Source of the DNA: Aquidulcibacter paucihalophilus | Lineage (GTDB): Bacteria > Pseudomonadota > Alphaproteobacteria > Caulobacterales > Caulobacteraceae | Reading direction: 5' to 3' | Assembly: GCA_030285985.1 (NCBI GenBank) | Contig: CP127384.1 | Span: forward strand, 2,158,501 to 2,222,500 | DNA length: 64,000 bases | Part shown: positions 34,765 through 44,301 of the stretch, piece after piece | Numbering within the stretch: the stretch's first letter is position 1 | Layout: every line of letters begins with the position of its first letter | Notes under the pieces: model-generated | The model's database searches: none | What the model was told of the DNA's origin: nothing | Seen by the model: the letters and a program-made list of their open reading frames with translations, nothing else | Position numbers and translations under genes: made by a program

Positions 34765-35775
34765 TCAGGCGAACCTGAGCGGATCGAGGGCGGCGGCGTC
34801 CGCCATGGGCGGCCTGCCCTCGATTCCATCCGCCGTGATCGCGGCCACAAGCGGCCCCATCAGCCAGCCGTTCCGGCGCGGCGCCAGGGCCAGGTGCAAT
34901 CCGGGCTCGCCCGACGATCCCGCCAACGGCAAGCCGTCGGCGGTCGCGCCCCGGATGCCCACGCGGGTCGGGCCGGCTTCGGCCGTCGCATTCAGCAGCG
35001 CCAGACCGGCCGCGACCTGACGCCTTGCTTCCTCGGGATCCGGCTCCAGATCACGGCGGCCGGGTTCCATGGTCGCGCCGATCACGACGCCGGCTTCGCA
35101 GGGCGCGGCATAGACGCCGGCGCCCCTGACCACGCGGGGCGAGGTCGGGGTGGCGACGAAGGTCAACTGACCGCGGATCGGCGTAATCGCCCCGACAATC
35201 GCGGCGGTGGTCTCCGGCAGGCCAGCGACCGGCTCACCGGCACCGGTGGCCAGAACCACCGTGGGGCTGAACCAGACACGGCCGTCGTTCGCTTCAACGC
35301 GCCAGCGGCGGGCATCGCCGGTCAGGCGCATGACCTGCCCGCGCACCATGGTGACACCAAAGGTCCGCGCCAGCGCCTTCAGGGCCGGCGCGACCTCCAT
35401 GCGCCAGTCGTCGGCGGTCGTGAGGCCGGTGGGCGTGAGGCGTGCTTCAAAACCCAGTTCGACCAGGCGGGCCAGGATGGCCTCCGGGTCCGGCCCGCGC
35501 CAGTCCGCGCCTTCGCGCAGCAGCGTCAGCCCATGGGTCTCGGCGAAGGCGGGCCAGACGTCGCGCGCGCGCTTCAACAGGGCGGCGCGGTCGGCGGTCA
35601 CCTCTTCCGGCAGGCTTTCCAGCGCGGGGGCGATCATGCCGGCGGCGATGGAGGAGGCGTTCGGACCACCGGGGTCGATCACGGTCACGGCGTGGCCGCG
35701 CGCGGCCAGTTCGGCTGCGGTGCAGAGGCCGAGCACGCCGGCGCCGATGACGATCACATCAGGAGAGGAAGCCAC
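34765..35775 (-). CDS. FAD-dependent oxidoreductase, glycine oxidase (ThiO) type
   Basis: 336 residues from a GTG, giving (M)ASSPDVIVIGAGVLGLCTA; a TTG 12 codons upstream is also possible but places extra residues before the Rossmann fold. The FAD site is GAGVLGLCTAAELAARG. The C-terminal part (VGIRGATADGLPLAGSSGEP) is shared with the DAAO/ThiO group, which oxidises glycine or other amines to imines. In thiamine synthesis ThiO makes iminoglycine, but no thi genes are nearby, so the substrate is uncertain. Confidence 0.75.
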   Translation of the reverse strand: MASSPDVIVIGAGVLGLCTAAELAARGHAVTVIDPGGPNASSIAAGMIAPALESLPEEVTADRAALLKRARDVWPAFAETHGLTLLREGADWRGPDPEAILARLVELGFEARLTPTGLTTADDWRMEVAPALKALARTFGVTMVRGQVMRLTGDARRWRVEANDGRVWFSPTVVLATGAGEPVAGLPETTAAIVGAITPIRGQLTFVATPTSPRVVRGAGVYAAPCEAGVVIGATMEPGRRDLEPDPEEARRQVAAGLALLNATAEAGPTRVGIRGATADGLPLAGSSGEPGLHLALAPRRNGWLMGPLVAAITADGIEGRPPMADAAALDPLRFA

Positions 35776-35814
35776 GGGCGATCTGATCGACCGCCCGCAG
35801 CCTGAATGCAAGCG

Positions 35815-37662
35815 CTACTCGGCCGCGATGGCCGCGGCGCGGTTCGCGTCGATGCGGGTCGTCAGGGCCGCGTGCTGGTTCCAGAGGGCTGCCGGCAGGC
35901 GATCGCCGAACTGGGCGTAGAACTCGGGGATCAGTGACGCTTCCTCGGCCCAGACCTCGGCGTCGACATCCAGCAGGGTCGACAGGTCCGCGTCCGACAG
36001 GCTGAGGCCCGACAGGTCGAGCGCTTCACGGGTCGGCACGCGGCCGACCGGGGTGTCGACGGCCTCCGCCGTGCCGTCGAGACGTTCGGCGATCCACTTC
36101 AGCACGCGGGCATTGTCGCCGAAGCCGGGCCAGACGAACTGGCCGTCCTCGTTCTTGCGGAACCAGTTGACGAAGTAGAGGCGCGGCAGCTTGGCCGCCT
36201 CGGTGCGTCCGCCCATCGACAGCCAGTGGGCGAAATAGTCGCCCATGTTGTAGCCGCAGAAGGGCAGCATGGCGAAGGGATCGCGGCGCAGGGTCCCGAT
36301 GGCGTTCTCGGCGGCGGCGGTGCCTTCCGAGGCGACCGACGAACCCATGAACACGCCGTGCTCCCAGTCGAAGGCCTCGGTGACCAGCGGCACAGCCGAG
36401 GCGCGGCGGCCGCCGAACAGGATGGCGTCGATCGGCACGCCCTTGGGGTCTTCCCACTCGGGCGCGATAGTCGGGCACTGCGAGGCCGGGGCGGCGAAGC
36501 GGGCGTTGGCGTGGGCGGCAGGCTCACCTGAGGCCGGGTCGTGAGGCACGCCCTTCCAGTTGGTCATGCCTTCGGGGGCGACCTTCGACAGGCCTTCCCA
36601 CCAGACATCGTTGTCGGCGGTCAGGGCCGTGTTGGTGAAGACGGTGTTGGAACCCATCGTCGCCAGGGCGTTGCCGTTGGTGTTGCGGCTGGTGCCCGGT
36701 GCGACGCCGAAGAAGCCGGCTTCCGGGTTCACGGCGTACAGGCGGCCGTCGTCGCCGAAGCGCATCCAGGCGATGTCGTCGCCGATCGTCTCGGCCTTCC
36801 AGCCGGGGATGGTCGGCTGGAGCATGGCGAGGTTGGTCTTGCCGCAGGCCGAGGGGAAGGCGGCGGCGACGTATTTGGCGCGGCCAGCCGGATCGGTCAG
36901 CTTGAGGATCAGCATGTGCTCGGCCAGCCAGCCCTCGTCGCGGGCCATGACCGAGGCGATGCGCAGGGCGTAGCATTTCTTGCCCAGAAGGGCGTTGCCG
37001 CCATAGCCCGAGCCGTAGGACCAGATCTCGCGGGTCTCGGGATAGTGGACGATCCACTTGTCCTCATTGCAGGGCCACGGCACGTCCGCCTGCCCTTCGG
37101 CCAGCGGCGCGCCGAGCGTGTGGACGGCCGGCACGAAGACGCCGTCCTCGCCCATCAGATCCAGCACCGGCTGGCCCATGCGGGTCATGATGCCCATCGA
37201 GATGGCGACATAGCCGCTGTCGGTGATCTCGACGCCGAGGGCGCTGAGCTCCGAACCCAGCGGGCCCATGGAGAAGGGCACCACATACATGGTGCGGCCG
37301 GCCATACAGCCGTCGAACAGGCCGTTCAGACGGGCGCGCATCTCGACCGGATCGGCCCAGTTGTTGGTCGGGCCGGCGTCGACCTTGTCGGCCGAGCAGA
37401 TGAAGGTGCGGCTCTCGACACGGGCCACGTCCTTCGGGTCCGAGGCGGCGTAGTAGCAGCCCGGGCGCTTGGTCTGGTCCAGTTCGCGCAGCGTGCCCTT
37501 GCCGATCAGATCGGCGACGATGGCGGCCTTCTCGGCCTCCGACCCGTCGCACCAGTGGACCCGCGCCGGTTTGGTGAGCGCAGCGATCTGCTCGACCCAG
37601 GCGACGAGGCCGGCGTGTTTGGTGGGAGCCGGGTAAAGGCCCTGGATGGCGGATGCGGTCAC
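35815..37662 (-). CDS. pckG: Phosphoenolpyruvate carboxykinase (GTP)
   Basis: 615 residues from a GTG ((M)[12 protein letters not shown]) with AGGAG seven bases upstream; a nearby GTG two codons earlier is too close to that site. Motifs: [16 protein letters not shown] (nucleotide-binding loop), [12 protein letters not shown], and [23 protein letters not shown]-dependent type, not the ATP (PckA) form. It converts oxaloacetate to PEP, the first committed step of gluconeogenesis. The FAD oxidase lies just downstream, on the same strand, in a possible operon; a DUF938 gene diverges upstream across 205 bp. Confidence 0.95.
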   Translation of the reverse strand: MTASAIQGLYPAPTKHAGLVAWVEQIAALTKPARVHWCDGSEAEKAAIVADLIGKGTLRELDQTKRPGCYYAASDPKDVARVESRTFICSADKVDAGPTNNWADPVEMRARLNGLFDGCMAGRTMYVVPFSMGPLGSELSALGVEITDSGYVAISMGIMTRMGQPVLDLMGEDGVFVPAVHTLGAPLAEGQADVPWPCNEDKWIVHYPETREIWSYGSGYGGNALLGKKCYALRIASVMARDEGWLAEHMLILKLTDPAGRAKYVAAAFPSACGKTNLAMLQPTIPGWKAETIGDDIAWMRFGDDGRLYAVNPEAGFFGVAPGTSRNTNGNALATMGSNTVFTNTALTADNDVWWEGLSKVAPEGMTNWKGVPHDPASGEPAAHANARFAAPASQCPTIAPEWEDPKGVPIDAILFGGRRASAVPLVTEAFDWEHGVFMGSSVASEGTAAAENAIGTLRRDPFAMLPFCGYNMGDYFAHWLSMGGRTEAAKLPRLYFVNWFRKNEDGQFVWPGFGDNARVLKWIAERLDGTAEAVDTPVGRVPTREALDLSGLSLSDADLSTLLDVDAEVWAEEASLIPEFYAQFGDRLPAALWNQHAALTTRIDANRAAAIAAE

Positions 37663-37867
37663 GATCACTCTCCTGAACGTCGCCCGGCGATCTGCGCCGC
37701 CGTGGCTCTCCCTTGCGCGGATCATCACGCAATGTTTCAGCGGGAATGACACCGATGCGGACGCGGCGTCAACCGATGCACGTTTCAACCTCTCGCGAGC
37801 GGGACGCCCGGCGAGGGCTGCATAATTCCGGTCGCGGACAGGCGCGGCGCGGGGTATCCGGGCAGGC

Positions 37868-38500
37868 ATGCAGACCATGGACCCCCTCACCGCCACGCCC
37901 CGGGGCGCCCTCGCCTCGCCCGCCGTGGCGCGGAATACGGGGCCGATCCTGGAGGTGCTCAAGGCGCACATGCCGGCCCGTGGGCGGGTGCTGGAGATCG
38001 CCGCGGGGTCTGGCGAGCACGCCGTGGCCTTCGCGAGTGCCCTGCCCTATCTCGACTGGACGCCCAGCGATCCATCGGCGGAAGCGCGGGCCAGCATAGC
38101 CGCATGGGCCGAAGCGGCCGGCCTGCCGAACCTGCGGCCGCCCCTTGAGCTGGACGTGCTGGATTCGGCGACCTGGCCGGAGGGGTCGCTGCAGGCGGTG
38201 GTCTGCATCAACATGATTCACATCAGCCCCTGGGCGGCGACCGAGGCGCTGATGGCGCTGGCCGGGACCCGGCTGGCGACCGGGGGGCTGCTGGTCCTGT
38301 ACGGGCCGTACCGCGAGGCCGAGGTTCCGCTGTCGGCTTCAAACGCGGCGTTCGACGAGAGCCTCAAGGCGCGTGATCCGGTCTGGGGACTGAGGGACCG
38401 GGACGCGGTGGCGGCGGTGGCGAAAGCCGGGGGGCTGGCACTCACCCGGCGAATCGAGATGCCGGCGAACAACCTCATCCTGCTGTTCCGGCGAGTCTGA
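37868..38500 (+). CDS. DUF938 family SAM-dependent methyltransferase
   Basis: 210 residues; alternative start at the ATG of MDPLTATP. The Rossmann SAM-binding site is [16 protein letters not shown], followed by [20 protein letters not shown] and [19 protein letters not shown], all characteristic of DUF938. The acceptor is unknown. No signal peptide. Confidence 0.88.
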   Translation: MQTMDPLTATPRGALASPAVARNTGPILEVLKAHMPARGRVLEIAAGSGEHAVAFASALPYLDWTPSDPSAEARASIAAWAEAAGLPNLRPPLELDVLDSATWPEGSLQAVVCINMIHISPWAATEALMALAGTRLATGGLLVLYGPYREAEVPLSASNAAFDESLKARDPVWGLRDRDAVAAVAKAGGLALTRRIEMPANNLILLFRRV

Positions 38501-38575
38501 CCCGCCCTTGCGCTTCCCTCGGGGATGTGGCGGCATCGGCCCCGAGCCTGGCCGAACCTGATCGAAAGCACTGAC

Positions 38576-39085
38576 ATGAAACGTCTCCTTCCTGCTGTGG
38601 CCGTTCTGGCCCTCGCGGCTCCGGCGTGGGGGCAGACGCCGCCGACACCGGCACCGGCTGCTGCGCCGGCTCCGCCCCTGTCCTATGGCGCGCCGATCGG
38701 GCTGGAGACGGCGCAGGCGCTGGTCGACCGGGCTGTCGAGGCCGGCCGCGCCCGCGGCTTCCGTCTGGCCATCGCCGTGGTCGAGCCGTCGGGCGAGCTG
38801 GTCGCCTTCGGACGGATGGACGATGTCCAGTACGGGTCGATCAATGTCGCCCAGGCCAAGGCCCGGTCCGCGGCCCGGTTCCGCGCCTCTTCCGCCTCGG
38901 CGGAGGAGCGTCTGGCCGCCGGGCGCATGGCCCTGCTGGCCATCGACGGGATCGTGCCGGTCGCGGGCGGCGTGCCCATTGTGGTCGATGGCCGGGTGGT
39001 CGGGGCCATCGGCGTGTCCGGCGCATCGTCAGCGCAGGACGATGAGGTGGCGCGAGCCGCCATCGCCGCCGTCCTCGGCGGCTGA
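38576..39085 (+). CDS. GlcG/HbpS family heme-binding-like protein, exported
   Basis: 169 residues from the ATG of MKRLLPAVAVLALAAPAWG; a longer frame upstream adds no family sequence. Signal peptide (cleavage near AWG-QTPP), so periplasmic. Domain motifs: ALVDRAVEAGRARGFRLAIA, VVEPSGELVAFGRMDDV and GGVPIVVDGRVVGAIGVSGA, standard for GlcG/HbpS. These proteins bind heme or small effectors. It may be co-transcribed with the RluF-like gene 42 bp downstream. Confidence 0.85.
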   Translation: MKRLLPAVAVLALAAPAWGQTPPTPAPAAAPAPPLSYGAPIGLETAQALVDRAVEAGRARGFRLAIAVVEPSGELVAFGRMDDVQYGSINVAQAKARSAARFRASSASAEERLAAGRMALLAIDGIVPVAGGVPIVVDGRVVGAIGVSGASSAQDDEVARAAIAAVLGG

Positions 39086-39127
39086 TCGGCGGCTGGACCC
39101 GGCTTCGCCCGGCGGCTACGGACCCGC

Positions 39128-39883
39128 ATGGCGTTTTCCAAGACCTATGACGGCGACGAGCCGGTCCGGATCAACAAATGGCTGGGCCAGAGCGGCGTCT
39201 GCTCGCGGCGCGAGGCGGATGCGCTGATCGCCGACGGCCTGGTCTCGGTCGACGGCGAGGTCGTGGCCGATGCGGGCCGCAAGCTGGAGCCGGGCCAGAC
39301 CCTGACCCTGAGCGACCGGGCCACCGCCCAACTGGCCGAGGGCGTGACCATCGTGATGCACAAGCCGATGGGCTATGTCTCGGGCCAGCCGGAGCCGAAC
39401 AAACTGCCCGCGGTCCGGCTGGTCACCGACAACAACCGCGTCGGCGAAGGCGTCACCCCCGCAGACGAGGTCTCCCTGCCCCCGATCGGGCGGCTGGACG
39501 AGGATTCCCGTGGCCTGCTGCTGCTGTCATCGGACGGGGTGGTGGCCAAGGCGGTGATCGGACCGGAGTCCGATCTGGACAAGGAATACCTCGTCCGGGT
39601 GACGGGCGACATCACCGAGAAGAAGCTGAAGATCCTGCGGCACGGCCTGATGCTGGACGGCCGTCAGCTGAAGCCGGCCTATGTCAGCCGGATGGAGTCC
39701 TTCCGACTGAAATTCATCCTGCGCGAGGGCCGCAACCGCCAGATCCGGCGGATGTGCGAGATGGTCGACCTCGAGGTCGTGGATTTGATCCGTGTACGGA
39801 TCGGCCCGCTGAAACTGGACAATCTGCCCGAGGGCAAATGGCGGATGCTGACCCCGGACGAGCGGGCGGCGCTGGTCGGCTGA
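39128..39883 (+). CDS. 23S rRNA pseudouridine synthase, RluF/RsuA type
   Basis: 251 residues. S4 RNA-binding domain at the N-terminus (VRINKWLGQSGVCSRREADA) and the catalytic Asp in PIGRLDEDSRGLLLLSSDG. C-terminal family motif RRMCEMVDLEVVDLIRVRI. The length and LKPAY segment place it with RluF/RluB/RsuA. It isomerises a uridine in rRNA. A repeat-rich gap follows. Confidence 0.88.
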   Translation: MAFSKTYDGDEPVRINKWLGQSGVCSRREADALIADGLVSVDGEVVADAGRKLEPGQTLTLSDRATAQLAEGVTIVMHKPMGYVSGQPEPNKLPAVRLVTDNNRVGEGVTPADEVSLPPIGRLDEDSRGLLLLSSDGVVAKAVIGPESDLDKEYLVRVTGDITEKKLKILRHGLMLDGRQLKPAYVSRMESFRLKFILREGRNRQIRRMCEMVDLEVVDLIRVRIGPLKLDNLPEGKWRMLTPDERAALVG

Positions 39884-40496
39884 AGGGTCGAAAGGGTACG
39901 GTTTCGCGCGGAAAATTGCGGGCCGGATTTCAGGAAGCCGGCCCTTGTGGCCCGAAGGGTGCGCGCCGGGTCCTGGGCGGACGCGGCGGTGATGTGAAAG
40001 GCTGTCAAAGACCGGCCCGGCGGGCATTTGACCAGTATGCACGCGCCTGCGTCAGATACGGTCGCAGGGGCCGGCGGGCCGTCGTCCAGAGGGTCGGGAC
40101 GGCACCTTCGCGGCTCGCGAGGGGCGAGATTATACGGGGCGGGAAGACACTGTTTGGGGGGTATCCGGACCCTTCTCCCCGTGAGGAGGGTGCCCCCTTG
40201 TCATCCCCGACGGAGCGAAGCGGAGATCGGGGACGGACCAGCCCCCTTTTCAGCCACGCCCGGACAGCCCGCAGGGCTGAGCCGGGCGAAGGGCGGCCTT
40301 CGAACGGTCTGTGTGAGCGGGCACCGCCGTAGTGACGTCTACCCGTCTCCCGGCTCAGCCCTGCGGGCTGTCCGGGAGGAGTCAGGGGGTGTGGGAGCAT
40401 GCCGTCCCGGCTCTTCGCTTCGCTGCGGCCGGGATGACAAGATGGGTCATGAGGTGAACACTGGATCGGCTCCGGGGCGAGCGAAGATCCTGCCCC
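39884..40496. other. 613-bp gap, dispersed repeats, no gene seen
   Basis: Between the convergent RluF-like and VOC genes. Contains the 28-bp inverted repeat (40259-40376), a GATCGGGGAC/CCCCGA-type palindrome near 40200-40235 and a GCCGGGATGACA-type repeat near 40405-40445. I see no supported coding frame on either strand. It probably accumulated repeats because it is a terminator region only. Confidence 0.6.
40259..40376. repeat. 28-bp perfect inverted repeat with 62-nt loop
   Basis: Left arm 40259-40286 (CCCGGACAGCCCGCAGGG...) matches the reverse complement of right arm 40349-40376 exactly over 28 bp. Lies in the non-coding gap after the pseudouridine synthase. No transposase. Confidence 0.7.
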
Positions 40497-40877
40497 TCAG
40501 ACCGATGTCAGGCTGAGGGCATTGCCGTCGGGGTCGTTGAAGAAGGCGACCTTCGCCTTGCCGTCCGGCGCGGTCCAGATGCCCAGTTCGTCCTGACCCA
40601 GTCCCGGGTAGATCGTCATGGTCACGCCGCGCGCGACGAGCCGCCGGATCGTGCCCTCGATATCGTCGACCATCCAGCCCAGGACCGGATGCCCCTGGGC
40701 GACGTGGTTGTCGATCCTGGTGATCCTCAGGGTGGTGCCGTTCAGGTCGAAGACGTTGGCGAACCCGTCGTCACCGACGAATTTGAACCCCAGCGTCTCG
40801 CCATAGAAGGCCTTGGCCGTCTCCGGGTCGCGCGTGTTGATGAAGGTGATCACCCCGGCCGAAGCCCCGATGGCCAT
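40497..40877 (-). CDS. VOC-family (glyoxalase-like) protein
   Basis: 126 residues from the ATG of MAIGASAGVITFINT; a GTG two codons upstream is too close to GGAG. Single VOC module with halves of beta-alpha-beta-beta-beta: AKAFYGETLGFKFVGDDGF, HPVLGWMVDDIEGTIRRLVA and TAPDGKAKVAFFNDPDGNA. The activity is unknown. The dispersed-repeat element and the phosphatase gene lie upstream, on the same strand. Confidence 0.85.
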   Translation of the reverse strand: MAIGASAGVITFINTRDPETAKAFYGETLGFKFVGDDGFANVFDLNGTTLRITRIDNHVAQGHPVLGWMVDDIEGTIRRLVARGVTMTIYPGLGQDELGIWTAPDGKAKVAFFNDPDGNALSLTSV

Positions 40878-40944
40878 GTCCACTCTCCCGCCTCTGTCCG
40901 GAGGCGAGGATGGCCCGGGCGGGGTCGCGGGTCAAAGCCCCCTT

Positions 40945-41110
40945 GCTTTCGTCATCCTCCGGCGAGCGCAGCGAGACCGGGGGACCCAGCGGCGCCGAAG
41001 GCGAACGTTCCAGCCGCACGGGTTGGACAGATGTGTCCGCGACAGGGTCGCGCTCACGCGCGCCGCTGGGTTCCGGGTCTTCGCTACGCTTCGCCCGGAA
41101 TGACGAAAGC
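40945..41110. repeat. ~166-bp element with ~51-bp imperfect terminal inverted repeats
   Basis: The ends 40945-40995 and 41060-41110 are imperfect reverse complements, starting GCTTTCGTCAT and with shared GGACCCAGCGGCGC cores (inverted). The stop codon of the phosphatase gene abuts one end. Size and layout resemble a MITE or a solo repeat pair. No target duplication was established. Confidence 0.5.
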
Positions 41111-41433
41111 TATTTGAGGTAAGCCCCCACCTTCTTCTCCAGCAGGGCCACCAGCTCGGGCTGCATGAAGGCGTAGTCGTCGGGGATATCCAGACAGATC
41201 ACCCGCGCCCGCTTCAGCTGGGCCCTGAAGCGGCGCTGGAGCCTGGCGCGGTGGGCGCGCTCCATAACGAAGATGATGTCGGCCCATTCCACCAGTTCGG
41301 CGGAGCATGGCTCCTCCGCATCGGGTGCCAGGCCGGCGGAGGCGGTCTCGACGCCGGGCCAGGACGCGAAGATCTGCTCGGCCGTGGGTGAGCGGAGGCG
41401 GTTGCGGGAGCAGAGGAAGAGGAGGTTGGTCAG
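41110..41433 (-). CDS. Low-molecular-weight protein tyrosine phosphatase homologue, apparent CTG start
   Basis: 107 residues: (M)TNLLFLCSRNRLRSPTAEQI. The phosphatase loop is C8-SRNRL-R14-S (CX5R), with ADIIFVMERAHRARLQRRFR and the general-acid region CLDIPDDYAFMQPELVALL, the signature of the short predicted LMW-PTP family (COG4551). The start is a CTG preceded by TAGGAG, five bases away; the only other in-frame start before the active site would be none of ATG, GTG or TTG. The nearest GTG begins beyond the active-site Cys. It follows pccB by 8 bp on the same strand. Confidence 0.8.
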   Translation of the reverse strand: MTNLLFLCSRNRLRSPTAEQIFASWPGVETASAGLAPDAEEPCSAELVEWADIIFVMERAHRARLQRRFRAQLKRARVICLDIPDDYAFMQPELVALLEKKVGAYLK

Positions 41434-41441
41434 GCGCGCTC

Positions 41442-42974
41442 CTAAAGCGGAATATTATCGTGCTTCTTCCACGGATTTTCCTGCGACTTGTTCTTCAGCG
41501 TCCGTAGCGCCTTGATCAGCCGGCGCCGGGTCCCGTGCGGCATGATCACGTCGTCGATATAGCCGAGGCCTGCCGCGACGAAGGGGTTGGCGAACTTCTC
41601 CTTGTACTCGGCTTCACGGGCCGCCAGCGCCGCCGGGTCGCCGGCCTCCTTGCGGAAGATGATCTCGACCGCGCCCTTGGCGCCCATGACGGCGATCTCG
41701 GCCGAGGGCCAGGCGTAGTTGACGTCGCCGCGCAGGTGTTTGGAGCTCATCACGTCATAGGCGCCGCCATAGGCCTTGCGGGTGATGACGGTCAGCTTGG
41801 GCACGGTGGCCTCGGCATAGGCGAACAGCAGTTTGGCGCCGTGTTTGATCAGGCCGCCGTATTCCTGGCGCGTGCCGGGCATGAAGCCGGGCACGTCGAC
41901 GAAGGTCACCAGCGGGATGTCGAAGGCGTCGCAGAAGCGCACGAACCGCGCGGCCTTGCGGCTGCTGTCGATGTCGAGAACGCCCGCCAGCACCTGGGGC
42001 TGGTTGGCGACGACGCCGACGGTCTGGCCGTCGAGGCGACCGAAGCCGGTGACGATGTTCTTCGCAAAGTCCGGGCCGATCTCGAAGAATTCGGCCTCGT
42101 CGACCGTCTTCAGGATCAGCTCCTTGATGTCATAGGGCTGGTTCGGATTGGCCGGGACCAGGGTGTCGAGGCTGGCCTCGTCGCGCTCCGGGTCGTCGTA
42201 GGAGTCGCGGACGGGGGGCTTTTCGCGGTTCGAGAGGGGCAGGAAGCCGATCAGACGGCGGACCTCGCTGAGGGCCTCCAGATCGTTCTCGAAGGCGCCG
42301 TCGGCGACGCCGGACTTCTGCGAATGCACACGCGCGCCGCCGAGGTCCTCGTGGGTGACGAGCTCATTGGTGACCGTCTTCACCACGTCGGGGCCGGTCA
42401 CATACATGTAGCTCGTGTCCTTCACCATGAAGATGAAGTCCGTGATGGCCGGGGAATAGACGTCGCCACCGGCGCAGGGGCCCATGATGACGCTGATCTG
42501 GGGGATGACGCCCGAGGCCAGGGTGTTCTGCAGGAAGATGTCGGCATAGCCCGCCAGGGCCTCGACCCCCTCCTGGATGCGGGCACCGCCGGCGTCGAAC
42601 AGGCCGATGATCGGGGCACCGTTGGTCAGGGCCATGGTCTGGATCTTGACGATCTTGGCCGCATGGGCGCCCGAAAGGGAGCCGCCGAAGACCGTGAAAT
42701 CCTTGGAGAAGACATAGACCAGACGGCCACCGATGGTGCCGCGGCCGGTGACCACGCCGTCGCCGGGGATGCGCTGGGCCTCCATGCCGAACTGGGTCGA
42801 GCGGTGCTCGACGAACATGTCGGTCTCCTCGAAGGAGCCTTCGTCCAGCAGGACGTCGATCCGCTCGCGCGCGGTCAGCTTGCCCTTGGCGTGCTGGCTG
42901 GCGATCCGCTTTTCGCCGCCGCCGAGCTTGGCGCCGGCGCGGCGGGCTTCGAGCTGTTCGAGGATGGTGTTCAT
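41442..42974 (-). CDS. pccB: Propionyl-CoA carboxylase beta subunit
   Basis: 510 residues. Carboxyltransferase signature blocks: [60 protein letters not shown], and the C-terminal [20 protein letters not shown]. It transfers the biotin-linked carboxyl group to propionyl-CoA to give methylmalonyl-CoA. The biotin-carboxylase subunit (pccA) is not in the window. The downstream phosphatase-like gene is co-directional, with an 8-bp gap. Confidence 0.95.
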   Translation of the reverse strand: MNTILEQLEARRAGAKLGGGEKRIASQHAKGKLTARERIDVLLDEGSFEETDMFVEHRSTQFGMEAQRIPGDGVVTGRGTIGGRLVYVFSKDFTVFGGSLSGAHAAKIVKIQTMALTNGAPIIGLFDAGGARIQEGVEALAGYADIFLQNTLASGVIPQISVIMGPCAGGDVYSPAITDFIFMVKDTSYMYVTGPDVVKTVTNELVTHEDLGGARVHSQKSGVADGAFENDLEALSEVRRLIGFLPLSNREKPPVRDSYDDPERDEASLDTLVPANPNQPYDIKELILKTVDEAEFFEIGPDFAKNIVTGFGRLDGQTVGVVANQPQVLAGVLDIDSSRKAARFVRFCDAFDIPLVTFVDVPGFMPGTRQEYGGLIKHGAKLLFAYAEATVPKLTVITRKAYGGAYDVMSSKHLRGDVNYAWPSAEIAVMGAKGAVEIIFRKEAGDPAALAAREAEYKEKFANPFVAAGLGYIDDVIMPHGTRRRLIKALRTLKNKSQENPWKKHDNIPL

Positions 42975-43042
42975 GCGGCGTCTCCTTGAGCGGGAGGCTT
43001 AAGGAGGGCCGGCGGCGGAGGCAAGCGCCCCCTCCACCCTTC

Positions 43043-43375
43043 CTAGCCCGAGAACCCCTGCCCCAGCGCCGGAGGAGCCGTCATCGCCGCCAGCCGCTGA
43101 AGCTCGGCGACATGGGCGGCGAAGGCCTTGCGGCCGGCGGGGGTCAGGCTGATCCAGGTGCGCTGGCGGCCGTTCTCGGCGGCCTTGGTGAGGGCGACAT
43201 GGCCTGCCTCCTCCAGCTGTTTCAGGTGTTTGGAGAGGACAGAGTCCGAGACCTTGATGGCGTCGCGCAGCATGGCGAACTCGGCGCTGTCCACGCTGGA
43301 AAGGATGGCGCAGATCTGCAGCCGCCCGGGGGCGTGGATGACAGGGTCGAACACGGGCACAGGCCGGGCGCTCAT
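43043..43375 (-). CDS. Winged-helix transcriptional regulator
   Basis: 110 residues from the ATG of MSARPVPVFD, overlapping the upstream gene's stop (ATGA). DNA-binding helix VLSKHLKQLEEAGHVALTKA with the wing RTWISLTPAGRKAFAAHV; the HAPGRLQICAIL lead is typical of the short winged-helix family often encoded with small membrane proteins. No receiver or effector domain is seen. Likely represses its own operon through the palindromic array at 44302-44373. Confidence 0.85.
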   Translation of the reverse strand: MSARPVPVFDPVIHAPGRLQICAILSSVDSAEFAMLRDAIKVSDSVLSKHLKQLEEAGHVALTKAAENGRQRTWISLTPAGRKAFAAHVAELQRLAAMTAPPALGQGFSG

Positions 43376-43821
43376 TGACCGCCCCCGGCCAGCTCCCTGC
43401 GATAGACGTGCGCCCACCAGCGGCCGAAGACGATCACGATGACGAAGGCCAGTGCGCCGCCCAGGAACGGTGCCCACCAGGGTCCGTCGAACAGCCGGGT
43501 CCAGCCCGACAGGCCGAGACAGCCGAAGAACGGCGGCAACATGCCGTAGGCGATCCAGCGGGCCCGCTTCGGCGCATAGGCACTGACCCACCAGCCGAAA
43601 CGATCGCGCCACCATTTCATCATCCAAAACAGGCCGGCGAGCGTGCCCAGCAGGACGAGGGCGATCGAAATCTGTGGCAGGCCCTGGGCCGTGACCATGG
43701 CCGCGACGAGGAGGCCGAAGACGATGTCCCAGGCGGGGGGATAGTCCATGCTGCGCCCAACCCCGGCGCGGGCTTCATGGATTGAGGCCAGGGCCTCGCG
43801 GGGATCGATATCATCAGCCAT
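43372..43821 (-). CDS. Four-helix membrane protein (paralogue 1)
   Basis: 149 residues. Begins MADDIDPREALASIHEARAG; four hydrophobic helices, including IVFGLLVAAMVTAQGLPQI, IALVLLGTLAGLFWMM, and FLGGALAFVIVIVFGRWWAHVYRREL. Paralogous with the gene upstream, which shares EALASI.(E/T)AR, QGLPQ and YRR(E/D)L. Function unknown; presumably inner membrane. Overlaps the regulator start by four nt, so it is coupled to it. Confidence 0.8.
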   Translation of the reverse strand: MADDIDPREALASIHEARAGVGRSMDYPPAWDIVFGLLVAAMVTAQGLPQISIALVLLGTLAGLFWMMKWWRDRFGWWVSAYAPKRARWIAYGMLPPFFGCLGLSGWTRLFDGPWWAPFLGGALAFVIVIVFGRWWAHVYRRELAGGGQ

Positions 43822-43841
43822 GTCTGATCTCGCTTTCCGGC

Positions 43842-44291
43842 TCATACCGCCGACCGCGACAGATCGCGGCGGTAGGCGCGCATCCACAGGCGCGAGGCGA
43901 CCATGGCGACGACCGCGGCGATCCCGCCCGTCACCAGCGGACCCCACCAGAGGTCAGCCACGCGGGTCAGATAGAGGCTGCCGAGCATCAGGCTGATCAG
44001 GAGGGCGCCGAGGCCGACGGCGACCCAGCGGGCGCTCTTCGGCGAGAAGCCGTCGACCCAGAAGCCCGTCTTCGCCTTCCACCAGCGGATCATCAGCGCC
44101 AGGCCGCCCAGGGCGATCGGCACCGTGAGGACCGCATACGGCTGGGGCAGCCCCTGTCCGGCGACCAGTAGGCCGCAGGCGAGACCATAGAGGAGATCGT
44201 AGGACCAGTGGATCTGCAGGCGGTCATTCAGCGCGCCGCGGGCGGTCTCGATCGACGCGAGCGCCTCGGCGGGAGTGGGGTCGTTGCCCAT
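43842..44291 (-). CDS. Four-helix membrane protein (paralogue 2)
   Basis: 149 residues, MGNDPTPAEALASIETARGA, the same length and layout as paralogue 1. Helices include LLYGLACGLLVAGQGLPQPY, AVLTVPIALGGLALMIRWW and LVTGGIAAVVAMVASRLWM. First gene of a three-gene unit (paralogue 2, paralogue 1, regulator). The operator array sits 11 bp before its start. Confidence 0.8.
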   Translation of the reverse strand: MGNDPTPAEALASIETARGALNDRLQIHWSYDLLYGLACGLLVAGQGLPQPYAVLTVPIALGGLALMIRWWKAKTGFWVDGFSPKSARWVAVGLGALLISLMLGSLYLTRVADLWWGPLVTGGIAAVVAMVASRLWMRAYRRDLSRSAV

Positions 44292-44301
44292 GGCGGATAT
44301 C

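Noticed and set aside
39884-40496. Possible CRISPR or satellite array in the repeat-rich gap
   Set aside because: Repeats are single inverted pairs of different sequence, not regularly spaced direct repeats with spacers.
41535-42989. 484-codon plus-strand frame opposite pccB
   Set aside because: Mirror of a strongly conserved gene; skewed composition.
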